From the NCBI RefSeq assembly GCF_002904295.1, contig NZ_PPHG01000097.1, forward strand, positions 186,001-250,000: 64,000 nucleotides of DNA, written 5' to 3'. Source of the DNA: Amycolatopsis sp. CA-128772 (GTDB lineage: Bacteria > Actinomycetota > Actinomycetes > Mycobacteriales > Pseudonocardiaceae). The position numbers were made by a program, and so were the translations under genes. The first letter of the stretch is position 1. The number at the start of each line of letters is the position of its first letter. Shown piece after piece: positions 26,772 through 34,260 of the stretch. Below the pieces are notes generated by a model that ran no database searches, was not told the DNA's origin, and saw nothing but the letters and a program-made list of their open reading frames with translations.

Positions 26772-27298
26772 GCCTGACGATCGTGCCCGTCACCTTCCGC
26801 GGAGCGTGCCAGTTCATCGAAGCTCACCACCGCCACCACCGGCCGCCCCGCGGGATGAAGTTCGCAATCGGCGTGATGAGCGATGACGGACTGGTCGGCG
26901 TCGCCACGGCGGGGCGTCCCGTCGCGCGCCACCTCGACGACGGCGTCACGATCGAAGTCACGCGGACCTGCACCGTCGGCGAGCCGAACGCGAACTCCAA
27001 GCTGTACGGCGCCGCTTGGCGAGCGGCGCGAGCGATGGGCTACCGCCGTCTGATCACCTACACGCAGGAAGGCGAGAGCGGTGCCAGCCTCCGCGCGGCC
27101 GGCCTGCAGCCCGTCGCGGAACTTCGGCCGCGATCGGGGTGGACAACCGCGTCCCGGCCACGGAACTCGCACGGCGTCGATGGCGTCCGGCGAACTCGCT
27201 GGGAAGTCTGCGCGAAGCCGGCGGCGTTCGTTCCTGTACCCGGTGAATCGTCTTGTCGGACAGCTGTTTCAGCTGGTACAGCTGGCGAAGATCGATGA
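26768..27298 (+). CDS. XF1762-family protein
   Basis: 176 residues with the XF1762 core: VPVTFRGACQFIEAHHRHHRPP at the start, then FAIGV, VGVATAGRPVARHLDDG, TRTCTVGEPNANSKLYGAAWRAARAMGY and TYTQEGESGASLRAAG (about 100-115). The fold resembles GNAT-like proteins, and family members are common in phages and mobile elements, without a proven function. GTG 26768 overlaps the preceding stop by 4 bases and the stop overlaps the next start (ATGA). The last 25 residues look weakly constrained. Confidence 0.75.
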   Translation: MSLTIVPVTFRGACQFIEAHHRHHRPPRGMKFAIGVMSDDGLVGVATAGRPVARHLDDGVTIEVTRTCTVGEPNANSKLYGAAWRAARAMGYRRLITYTQEGESGASLRAAGLQPVAELRPRSGWTTASRPRNSHGVDGVRRTRWEVCAKPAAFVPVPGESSCRTAVSAGTAGEDR

Positions 27299-27474
27299 CC
27301 GGCGACGAATCGTTCGTCGCCGCCGACGGAACTCAGGTCGATTTCGAGCTTCGCGTCGTGACCGGCGCCGAGGGTGCGCGTCTCGCGAGAGCGCAGGCAC
27401 GCGCAATACAGGAGGTACTGGCATGGCTCACGGCCCAGAGGCAATCCGAGCATGGGCCGGACCGCGCCGCGTAG
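27295..27474 (+). CDS. Small acidic protein overlapping the integrase start
   Basis: 59 residues from ATG 27295 (ATGA overlap with the XF1762 gene) to a stop inside the integrase gene, which it overlaps by 52 bases in another frame. The sequence is helical in the second half (ARLARAQARAIQEVLAWLTAQRQ). Tight nesting in the chain of overlapping genes is the main evidence that it is real. Recombination directionality factors are often small proteins encoded beside serine integrases, so this is a candidate; nothing in the sequence proves it. Confidence 0.55.
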   Translation: MTGDESFVAADGTQVDFELRVVTGAEGARLARAQARAIQEVLAWLTAQRQSEHGPDRAA

Positions 27475-29615
27475 ACCGCGTCAGCGCGTTCATCGGGCAG
27501 TCGCCGGTCGCTGTGCAGCTTGAACCCGCGATCATCCGAGTTGCCTTTCTTGGCCGGACGTCGACGTACGACCAGCAGGACCCGACGCTTTCGGTCCCCC
27601 GCCAGTACCGCAACTGCGCCTCGGCGCTGCCGGAGAACGCCACCATCACCGCCCACTTCTACGACATCGAGTCCGGGCGGAAGGAAGCCGACGTGCGCAG
27701 CGGGAGCCGCGCGCACGAGATGTTCGACATCGACATCCCGCGTGACGGCGGCATCCAGGAACTCCTCGACGAGGCCGCGCGTCCGGGACGCCGGTTCGAC
27801 GTCGTCATCTGCGAGGACATTTCGCGGATCACACGGCGGACGTACATCGGCACCCGGATCGAGCACCAGCTCGAACAACTTGGCGTCCCGTTGTTCGCGG
27901 TCGACGAAGGCGTGCGGATCAGCGAGCCGGGGAAGAGGACGAAGACCGCGACCCAGATCCTGACCCGGCGCGTCAAGCAAGGCGTCGCAGAGTGGTACGT
28001 CACCGAAATGCTCGAGAAGAGCTGGGACGGGTTCGAAACGCACACCGATCAGGGCTACAACGTCGGCAAGCCTTGCTACGGCTACCGCGCCGACCACATC
28101 AAGCACCCGGTGCCGGCCAAGCGCGCCAAGGGGATGAAAAAGACCAAGCTGAAGGTGCACGAGGTCGAGGGCGCCGTCGTCCGCAAGGTGTACGAGTGGC
28201 GCGTGTCGGAGCGTCTCGGGTACCAGGCGATCGCCGACCGGCTCAACAAGGACCTGACGACGAACCCACCGCCGGTGCCGGTCGACCCGACCCGCGCCGT
28301 CGGGGTCTGGACGTACTCCAGCGTGCGCGAGGTGCTCACCAATCCGAAGCACACCGGGCACATGGTCTGGAACCGGCGGGCTCGGAAGGGGAACGGCAAG
28401 AACAAGCTGAACCCGCCGACCGAGTGGGTGTGGTCGCCGAAACCGGCGCATGAGGCACTTGTCGACCTGGACACGTTCGTCCTGGCGCAGCAGGTCGCGC
28501 CGCAGCGCGAGCGCTCGCGGACTTCGCCAGGCAAGAGCCGGGATCCTCAGGCCAAGGTGGTGTATCCGCTCCGCAGCTTCGTGTACTGCGAGCTGTGCGG
28601 CCGCCGGATGTGCGGCAACAAGCCGACGGCGCTTCGCTACTACGCCTGCGCGCCCAAGCGCGCGTGGCGGCCGGAGGGGCACCCGACGATCTGCCGTGTC
28701 CGAGAGGACTCGCTGCTCGAAGCGCTCGAATCCTTCCTGGACTCGCGACTCTTCGGGGCGTACCGGCAGGACCTCCTGGACCGGAACCTAAAGGATCTCG
28801 ACCACGCCGGCCGCCGAGACCGCGTCGACCGCATCCGTGCGCTGGAGCGCGCGCTCGCCGAGAACGCGACGAAGAGCAAGAACCTGCTCCGGACCCTGGA
28901 GGTCGCTGACGACGTCAACAAGGAGATGGTGCGGGACATCAACGAGCGGCGCACCGAGCTCAAGGTCGAGAAGGCGAGCCTCGAAGCCCAGCTCGAAGAG
29001 GCCGAGGAGACGGCTCGCCAGGCGCCGAACACCGAACTGCTGCACGAGCTACCGCTCGGCTCCGTTCGGCTGGAAGGCCTGCCCGACGAGCTGTCCCGTC
29101 AGCTGTTCGAGGCTCTTCGCCTCGAGATCCGCTACGACCACGCGACCCAGAAGGCGACGTGCCGGGTCACCCTCGTGGGCGAGAGCCTGGCCGCGGTGTC
29201 GCAGGTGCTCAACCGCTCGAATGTCGTCCCGCTGCCGGTCGAGATCGCAGACAGTTCCGCCACGTCGAAGGAGGGCCAGCTGATGGCCAGCTCAAGCACG
29301 TCTTCTTCGATGATGGTTTGCGTGGCATCCCGTCGGGGGCACCACGCAAACGATCATCTTCCGAACAGCCTGAACACTTCGACCCCGGCGGGGTGCGGGC
29401 GACCGATCTCTCGAAACTTTCGGGCCGGCACAAACAGAACATCGACGAGCTGGAGTCGCTCGGGTTCGTCTGGCGGGTCCTGGCGGTGCAAACGGCGGCT
29501 CATCGACGTCACCGGGCACCAGCGCACCCACGCCGGCGACGGCAGCCGCCCACCTGGCCTGGTTGGATACCCGCTCACCGGTGTTGTCCGCGGCAAACGA
29601 TTTACGCTACGGTGA
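27423..29615 (+). CDS. int: Large serine integrase with abnormal C-terminal tail
   Basis: 730 residues as read. ATG 27423 has GGAGG 7 bases upstream. The resolvase domain carries the catalytic serine in GRTST (Ser47). A Recombinase domain follows (about 205-330), then a zinc ribbon with CELC (389-392), C407 and C424, and a coiled coil (about 465-535). This is the element's integration enzyme. Residues to about 620 are well formed, but 621-730 read as Ser/Arg-rich shadow sequence. Normal codon use continues in another frame (FVWRVLAV region) past an 8-base direct repeat at 29274-29281 and 29285-29292. The tail may reflect a frameshift or a change at the attachment junction. Confidence 0.85.
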   Translation: MAHGPEAIRAWAGPRRVDRVSAFIGQSPVAVQLEPAIIRVAFLGRTSTYDQQDPTLSVPRQYRNCASALPENATITAHFYDIESGRKEADVRSGSRAHEMFDIDIPRDGGIQELLDEAARPGRRFDVVICEDISRITRRTYIGTRIEHQLEQLGVPLFAVDEGVRISEPGKRTKTATQILTRRVKQGVAEWYVTEMLEKSWDGFETHTDQGYNVGKPCYGYRADHIKHPVPAKRAKGMKKTKLKVHEVEGAVVRKVYEWRVSERLGYQAIADRLNKDLTTNPPPVPVDPTRAVGVWTYSSVREVLTNPKHTGHMVWNRRARKGNGKNKLNPPTEWVWSPKPAHEALVDLDTFVLAQQVAPQRERSRTSPGKSRDPQAKVVYPLRSFVYCELCGRRMCGNKPTALRYYACAPKRAWRPEGHPTICRVREDSLLEALESFLDSRLFGAYRQDLLDRNLKDLDHAGRRDRVDRIRALERALAENATKSKNLLRTLEVADDVNKEMVRDINERRTELKVEKASLEAQLEEAEETARQAPNTELLHELPLGSVRLEGLPDELSRQLFEALRLEIRYDHATQKATCRVTLVGESLAAVSQVLNRSNVVPLPVEIADSSATSKEGQLMASSSTSSSMMVCVASRRGHHANDHLPNSLNTSTPAGCGRPISRNFRAGTNRTSTSWSRSGSSGGSWRCKRRLIDVTGHQRTHAGDGSRPPGLVGYPLTGVVRGKRFTLR
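29309..29358. repeat. 50-base imperfect palindrome, candidate attachment site or terminator
   Basis: The 17-base arms (29309-29325, read GATGATGGTTTGCGTGG, and 29342-29358) match at 16 of 17 positions around a 16-base centre. Position and length suit an att site of a large serine integrase, which is usually a roughly 50-base partial inverted repeat next to the int gene. A strong hairpin terminating int transcription is the alternative. No second copy was found in the window, because the left end of the element is outside. Confidence 0.4.
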
Positions 29616-29616
29616 C

Positions 29617-29632
29617 CTGGGAGCGCTCCCAG
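29617..29632 (+). promoter_or_regulatory. CebR-type operator before the sugar dehydrogenase operon
   Basis: CTGGGAGCGCTCCCAG is a perfect 16-base palindrome whose core TGGGAGCGCTCCCA (29618-29631) is identical to the operator bound by the LacI-family cellobiose repressor CebR in Streptomyces (established knowledge). It lies 47 bases before the start codon at 29679 and just after a possible promoter (TTGTCC 29584-29589, TACGGT 29608-29613), a position suited to repression. Confidence 0.8.
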
Positions 29633-29678
29633 TTCTCGGGACCCCGGCGTGAGCGCCCTGCTCGCAAGGAGGCGACGC

Positions 29679-31769
29679 ATGGCTCTACGCGCGAAGAACC
29701 CGACCCGGATCGCCGGCATCGTCGTGCTGGTGGGCCTGGGAGCCGTGCTTCCTTCGCCCGCCGCGTCGGCTGCCACCGTTGACACCCAGGCCTCCTACGT
29801 GCTCGTCAACCGCAACAGCGGCAAGGCGCTCGAGGTTTCCGGCGGGGCCACCTCCGACGGCGCCCGGATCACCCAGCGCACCCGTGACGACCGCGGCCCG
29901 CAGCAGTGGCAGTTCGTCGACTCCGGCGGCGGCAGCTACCGCATCAAATCCAAGCACAGCGCCCTGGTGCTGAGTTTCCCCTCTACCGCCGACCGGGCCG
30001 GCCTGGTGCAGAGCGCCGACGCCGGGCGCGGCGGGCAGCAGTTCCGCCTGGCCGACTCCGCCGGCGGTGACGTGCGGCTGCTCAACCAGGCCAGCGGCAA
30101 GGCCGTGGACGTGCTCTACTCGTCCACCGCCGACGGCGCGCGGATCGTCCAGCTGCCCGACACCGGCCGCGCCAACCAGCGGTGGCAGCTGGTCAAGCTC
30201 GCCGCCGACACGACACCCCCGACCGCGCCGGCCGACCCCCGCGCCGCCAACCTGACGTGCTCCGGGGTCGACTTCTCGTGGTCGGCGTCGTCCGACGACG
30301 TCGGGGTGACCTTCTACGACGTCTACCACGACGGGCAGCTCATGACGTCGGTGCCGGGCACGGCCCTGTCGGCCCGGTTGACCGTCGTGCCGGGGGCCAG
30401 CTGGGGCCTGTACGTCAACGCGCGCGACGCCGCGGGCAATGTCTCCCAGGCCAGCACCACCGTCCCCATCAGCGTGCCGCAGTGCCAGGCCGACACCGAG
30501 CCGCCCACCACCCCCACCGGCGTGACGGCGACCGCGTCGGGCACCACCGTCACCGTGAGCTGGACGGCGGCCACCGACAACGTCGGCGTCACCGGCTACG
30601 AGATCCTCCGCGACGGCATCGCCGCCGGCTCGACCGCCGGCGCGGACTCGACGTCCTTCACCGACAGCGCCCTGACGGCGAACACCCGCTACCAGTACCA
30701 GGTGCGGGCACGCGACGCCCAGGGCAACCGGTCCGCCCTGAGCACCTCGATCGCGGTCACCACCGGGGCCTCCTGCGCCACGGCGTTGTGCTCGGTCACC
30801 CGGGTCACCACCGAAACCGACCTGCCCTGGGGGCTGACGACCCTGCCCGACGGGCAGGTGCTCTACAGCCGCCGCGACCTCTTCGAGATCGTCCGCCTCG
30901 ACCCCGCCACCGGCCAGAAGACCGTCGCCGGGCGGATTCCGGACGCGGCCGGCACCGACGGCGAGGGTGGTGTCCTCGGCATCGCCGTGGCCGCCGACTT
31001 CGCGGCCGATCCGTGGCTGTACGTCATGCACACCACCGCGACCGACAACCGGGTGGTCCGCGTCCGCTACACCGGCGGCGTGCTCAGCGGCACCCCGCAG
31101 GTGCTGCTGACCGGCATCCCGCGCAACAAGTACCACAACGGCGGCCGGCTGCGCTTCGGGCCCGACGGCAAGCTCTACCTCTCCACCGGCGACGGCCAGA
31201 ACAGCGCCTGGGCCCAGGACCTCACCAGCCTCGCCGGCAAGGTGCTGCGCATCAACCGCGACGGCAGCGTCCCCTCGGACAACCCCTTCGGCACGCCGGT
31301 GTGGAGCTACGGCCACCGCAACCCGCAGGGCCTGGCCTTCGACGCCCAGGGCCGGCTCTGGGAACAGGAGTTCGGCAACTCCGTCATGGACGAGACCAAC
31401 CTGATCGTCCGCGGCGGCAACTACGGCTGGCCCGCCTGCGAAGGCACCACGGGCAGCTGCGGCAACTCCGGCTTCGTCGCGCCCAAGCACACCTACCCCG
31501 TCGCCGAGGGGTCGTGCAGCGGCATCGCCGTGGTCCGCACCGGCCTCTACATCGCCTGCGAACGCGGAACCCGGCTCTACCGGGCCGAAATCTCCGGCGA
31601 CAGCCTGACCGACGTCCAGCAGTACCTCAACGGCAGCTACGGGCGGCTGCGCACCGTGGAACCGTCCGCCGACGGCGGCCTGTGGCTGACCACCAGCAAC
31701 TACGGCGACAAGGACAGCGTCCCGGACAACAGCAACGAAAGCATCCTCAAGGTCGAGCTCGGCCGCTGA
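29679..31769 (+). CDS. Secreted ricin-type lectin/Fn3/PQQ-type sugar dehydrogenase
   Basis: 696 residues from ATG 29679 (AAGGAGG upstream). The order is: signal peptide ending ASAA (about 1-32), ricin B-type trefoil domain (about 35-170, repeated QQWQFV/QQFRLA/QRWQLV), two fibronectin type III domains (about 175-265 and 275-365), and a soluble glucose/sorbosone dehydrogenase beta-propeller (about 375-690, PWGLTTLPDGQVL, YHNGGRLRFGPDGKLYLSTGDG, YGHRNPQGLAFD). The propeller oxidises sugars to lactones, usually with PQQ; the lectin and Fn3 domains would tether it to polysaccharide. It leads a run with a lactonase-like and an esterase gene under a CebR-type operator. Confidence 0.85.
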   Translation: MALRAKNPTRIAGIVVLVGLGAVLPSPAASAATVDTQASYVLVNRNSGKALEVSGGATSDGARITQRTRDDRGPQQWQFVDSGGGSYRIKSKHSALVLSFPSTADRAGLVQSADAGRGGQQFRLADSAGGDVRLLNQASGKAVDVLYSSTADGARIVQLPDTGRANQRWQLVKLAADTTPPTAPADPRAANLTCSGVDFSWSASSDDVGVTFYDVYHDGQLMTSVPGTALSARLTVVPGASWGLYVNARDAAGNVSQASTTVPISVPQCQADTEPPTTPTGVTATASGTTVTVSWTAATDNVGVTGYEILRDGIAAGSTAGADSTSFTDSALTANTRYQYQVRARDAQGNRSALSTSIAVTTGASCATALCSVTRVTTETDLPWGLTTLPDGQVLYSRRDLFEIVRLDPATGQKTVAGRIPDAAGTDGEGGVLGIAVAADFAADPWLYVMHTTATDNRVVRVRYTGGVLSGTPQVLLTGIPRNKYHNGGRLRFGPDGKLYLSTGDGQNSAWAQDLTSLAGKVLRINRDGSVPSDNPFGTPVWSYGHRNPQGLAFDAQGRLWEQEFGNSVMDETNLIVRGGNYGWPACEGTTGSCGNSGFVAPKHTYPVAEGSCSGIAVVRTGLYIACERGTRLYRAEISGDSLTDVQQYLNGSYGRLRTVEPSADGGLWLTTSNYGDKDSVPDNSNESILKVELGR

Positions 31770-31795
31770 ACCCGGCACCCGGAAGGAGACCCGGC

Positions 31796-32794
31796 ATGGC
31801 TCACAGGACCCGGCCCCACCGTCGCAAGTGGACGGTGACGGCGGCGGCGCTCGTGCTCGCGGGTGCGGTGGCACCCGCGGCGTCCGGTGCCACCCCGGAC
31901 CCCTCGTGCCCGGCCACCGGTTCGCCGTTGCCGAGCCCGGCGGTGGCGGCCCAGCTCATCCGGGGCGGGTTCACCTTCCTCGAAGGCCCCACCTGGGACC
32001 GGCGGACCGGCACCCTGCTGGTGTCGGACATGCGGAGCCCCACGGGTCCCCAGGGCGTGCAGCCGTCGGCGATGCTCCGGTACACCCCGCCGGCCACCTT
32101 CGAGACGTTCATCGCCGACGCCGGGAGCAACGGCCTGGCGATCACCGCCGACGGCACGCAGGTGCTCGCCGCCACCCACGACAACCGCACAGTCTCGGCC
32201 TACCGCCTGAGCGACCGCAGCCGCACGACCGTGGCCGCCGGCTACCTCGGGCACGCGTTCAACTCGCCGAACGACCTGACCACCGGCCAGGACGGCACCA
32301 CGTACTTCTCCGATCCCAGCTACCAGCGGGGCAACCGCGCCGACGAGCAGGGCGGCCGGACCAGCGTCTTCCGGGTGCGCGACGGCGTGGTGAGCCTCGT
32401 CGACGACACGCTGCCGCAACCGAACGGCGTCGTCCTGTCCCCGGACGGCACGACGCTCTACGTGGGAGCGACCGGCGCCGACGTGATCATGAAGTACCGC
32501 GTCCACCCCGACGGCTCCACCAGCGATCGCGCGGTGTTCGCGAACATCCGGACCCCGGACGGCGCGACCGTCGACTGCGCGGGCAACGTGTACTGGGTTT
32601 CCAACGGCGAAGGCCTCGTTCACGTCTTCTCCCCCTCGGGGGCCCGGCTCGGCACCATCTCCGCCGGCCGCACCAGCACCAACGCGGCGTTCGGCGGGCC
32701 GGACGGCCGGACCCTGTACATCACCTCCAGCGTCGCCGGTGGCGGGTACGGCCTCTACCAGACGCGCCTCGCCCTGCCCGGCAATCCTTATTAG
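31796..32794 (+). CDS. Secreted SMP-30/gluconolactonase-like protein
   Basis: 332 residues from ATG 31796, with GGAAGGAG upstream and 26 bases after the dehydrogenase gene. A signal peptide ends near APAASGA (about 35). The rest is a six-bladed propeller of the gluconolactonase/SMP-30 family: FLEGPTWDRRTGTLLVSDM (metal-ligand Glu in EGP), NGLAITADG, FNSPNDLTTGQDGTTYFSD (conserved Asn/Asp) and PNGVVLSPDGTTLYV. These enzymes open sugar lactones. Following a sugar dehydrogenase, it completes an extracellular oxidation route from sugar through lactone to aldonic acid. Confidence 0.85.
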   Translation: MAHRTRPHRRKWTVTAAALVLAGAVAPAASGATPDPSCPATGSPLPSPAVAAQLIRGGFTFLEGPTWDRRTGTLLVSDMRSPTGPQGVQPSAMLRYTPPATFETFIADAGSNGLAITADGTQVLAATHDNRTVSAYRLSDRSRTTVAAGYLGHAFNSPNDLTTGQDGTTYFSDPSYQRGNRADEQGGRTSVFRVRDGVVSLVDDTLPQPNGVVLSPDGTTLYVGATGADVIMKYRVHPDGSTSDRAVFANIRTPDGATVDCAGNVYWVSNGEGLVHVFSPSGARLGTISAGRTSTNAAFGGPDGRTLYITSSVAGGGYGLYQTRLALPGNPY

Positions 32795-32812
32795 ACGGAC
32801 GAAGGAGTTCGC

Positions 32813-34063
32813 ATGGGGCAAGCGTTCAGCCGGCGCACCGCGCTCGCCGCCGGCGCGGCCGTCACCGCCGGCCTCGCCGTGCCCGGCGTCGCCCGCGCCG
32901 GGCAGAGCGGCAGCGTGCGGTTCACCCTCGACGCCGAGACGCTCGACGGCGGCGAGCAGGTCACCGCCGTCACCCTCCGGACCGGGCCGGTCGACCCCGC
33001 GAGCCTGACCCCCGGCATGTTCAGCGTGCACGCGAAGGCCACGAGCCCGATCGGCACCGGCGGCCAGGACATCGGCTACGACCTCGACCGGCCCGTCACC
33101 GCCGCGCGGCTCGACCACCGCGGCGACGTCGTGCTCGAGCTGAGCCACGCCGAAGGGCAGCCCGGCGGCAGCACCCTCGGCTACCTCGAGGGCCGGGGCC
33201 GCAACGTCCGGCTCGACCTGGTCTACACCATTACGCAGAACGCGCCCGTCCGCCTGCGGCACGGGCGGCCGGTCACCTTCCCGTCGTTCACGCAGGGCGG
33301 GTTGCGCAATCCGGAAGCCGACGCTTTCACGTACCACACCTCACGTTCGGGGATGAAGTACCGGCTGTACTCCCCGGCGTCGCACCACGGCGAGCGCCCC
33401 CTGATCGTCTGGCTGCACGGCGGCGGCGAGGGCGCCTCCCTCCCCGACGGCTACTACGACAACGAGACGACGCTGCGCGCCAACCGGGGCGCGCTGGGTT
33501 TCGCCACCCGGGAAGCACAGTCCATCTTCGGCGGCGCGTACGTGGTCGTCCCGCAGAGCACGTCCGCCTGGATGGACGACGGTCCCCGCTTCGCCCCGCT
33601 CATCCACGAGATCATCCGCGAGGTGCTCCGCACGCGCCCCGCCGACGCCGGCCGCGTGCTCGTCGCCGGCTGCAGCAACGGTGGCTACATGAGCCTGAAG
33701 ATGACGACGGTCTACCCGGAGACGTTCGCCGCCTCGGTCCCGATCTGCGGGGTGGTCGCCGCCCGGGAACCCGGCGGCCCGCCGTTGCTCCCGGACGCCG
33801 AGCTGGCCGCGATCAGCACCCCGACGTGGCTGGTCACCTCCCGGGACGACGACACGGTCGACCCGGAGGCGAACACCGTCCACGCGCACGAGCTCATCCC
33901 CCGGTCGAGGTTGACGCTGTACGACGAGGTGGTCTGGAACGGCCACCGGTTCCCGGGCCACTGGTCGTGGATCTACGTGGCCCGCAACGACCCCAGTAGC
34001 GGCGGCACCCACGTCTGGCCGTGGATGGCGCGCCGGGGACGAGCTTCGAGGGAGCCGAAATGA
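32813..34063 (+). CDS. Secreted alpha/beta-hydrolase, polyhydroxybutyrate-depolymerase/feruloyl-esterase type
   Basis: 416 residues from ATG 32813 (GGAG upstream). A twin-arginine-like signal (FSRRTALAAGAAVTAGLAV) precedes a beta-rich N-terminal domain (about 35-170). A hydrolase core follows, with LIVWLHGGGEGA (oxyanion region, about 195-206), nucleophile Ser in GCSNGGY (about 285-291), Asp in the VTSRDDDTV region and His in WNGHRFPGHWSW. It is likely an esterase acting on plant cell-wall esters or polyesters; the exact substrate is unknown. It ends the CebR-preceded run, and its stop overlaps the start of an enolase remnant by 4 bases. Confidence 0.8.
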   Translation: MGQAFSRRTALAAGAAVTAGLAVPGVARAGQSGSVRFTLDAETLDGGEQVTAVTLRTGPVDPASLTPGMFSVHAKATSPIGTGGQDIGYDLDRPVTAARLDHRGDVVLELSHAEGQPGGSTLGYLEGRGRNVRLDLVYTITQNAPVRLRHGRPVTFPSFTQGGLRNPEADAFTYHTSRSGMKYRLYSPASHHGERPLIVWLHGGGEGASLPDGYYDNETTLRANRGALGFATREAQSIFGGAYVVVPQSTSAWMDDGPRFAPLIHEIIREVLRTRPADAGRVLVAGCSNGGYMSLKMTTVYPETFAASVPICGVVAAREPGGPPLLPDAELAAISTPTWLVTSRDDDTVDPEANTVHAHELIPRSRLTLYDEVVWNGHRFPGHWSWIYVARNDPSSGGTHVWPWMARRGRASREPK

Positions 34064-34255
34064 CGGCAATCGCCTGTGTTCGTGGCCGTGAGGTGCTCGA
34101 CAGCCGGGGCAACCCGGCCGTCGAGGTCGACGCCCTCCTCGAGGACGGCTTGCTCGGGCGGGCCGCCGTTCGGTGAGGCCGTCGCCGCGGTGAACACCGA
34201 GCTCGCCGGCGTGGTCGTGGGGCTCGCCGCCGAAGCGCAGGCCGAGGTCGACATG
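34060..34255 (+). pseudogene. eno: Enolase remnant, 5' fragment with internal deletion
   Basis: From ATG 34060 the frame reads the enolase N-terminus (AIACVRGREVLDSRGNPAVE...GRAAV) for 38 residues, then a stop. In the next frame, from 34172, it resumes with EAVAAVNTELAGVVVGLAAEA, the enolase segment that normally begins about 30 residues further on. The SGASTG active-site loop between them is missing. Nothing of the remaining 350 residues is present; the sequence runs into a convergent gene at 34261. It is too short to function and is best seen as debris from a rearrangement or horizontal exchange. Confidence 0.8.
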
Positions 34256-34260
34256 GCTCA

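Noticed and set aside
29260..29620. tRNA gene as integration target at the element's right end
   Set aside because: No cloverleaf, T-loop GTTCGA motif or acceptor stem could be found; large serine integrases often use other targets.
29209..29785. Minus-strand frames near the integrase end as a broken chromosomal gene
   Set aside because: Third-position GC is lower than in the plus-strand alternative, and no family is recognisable, so I did not call a gene.
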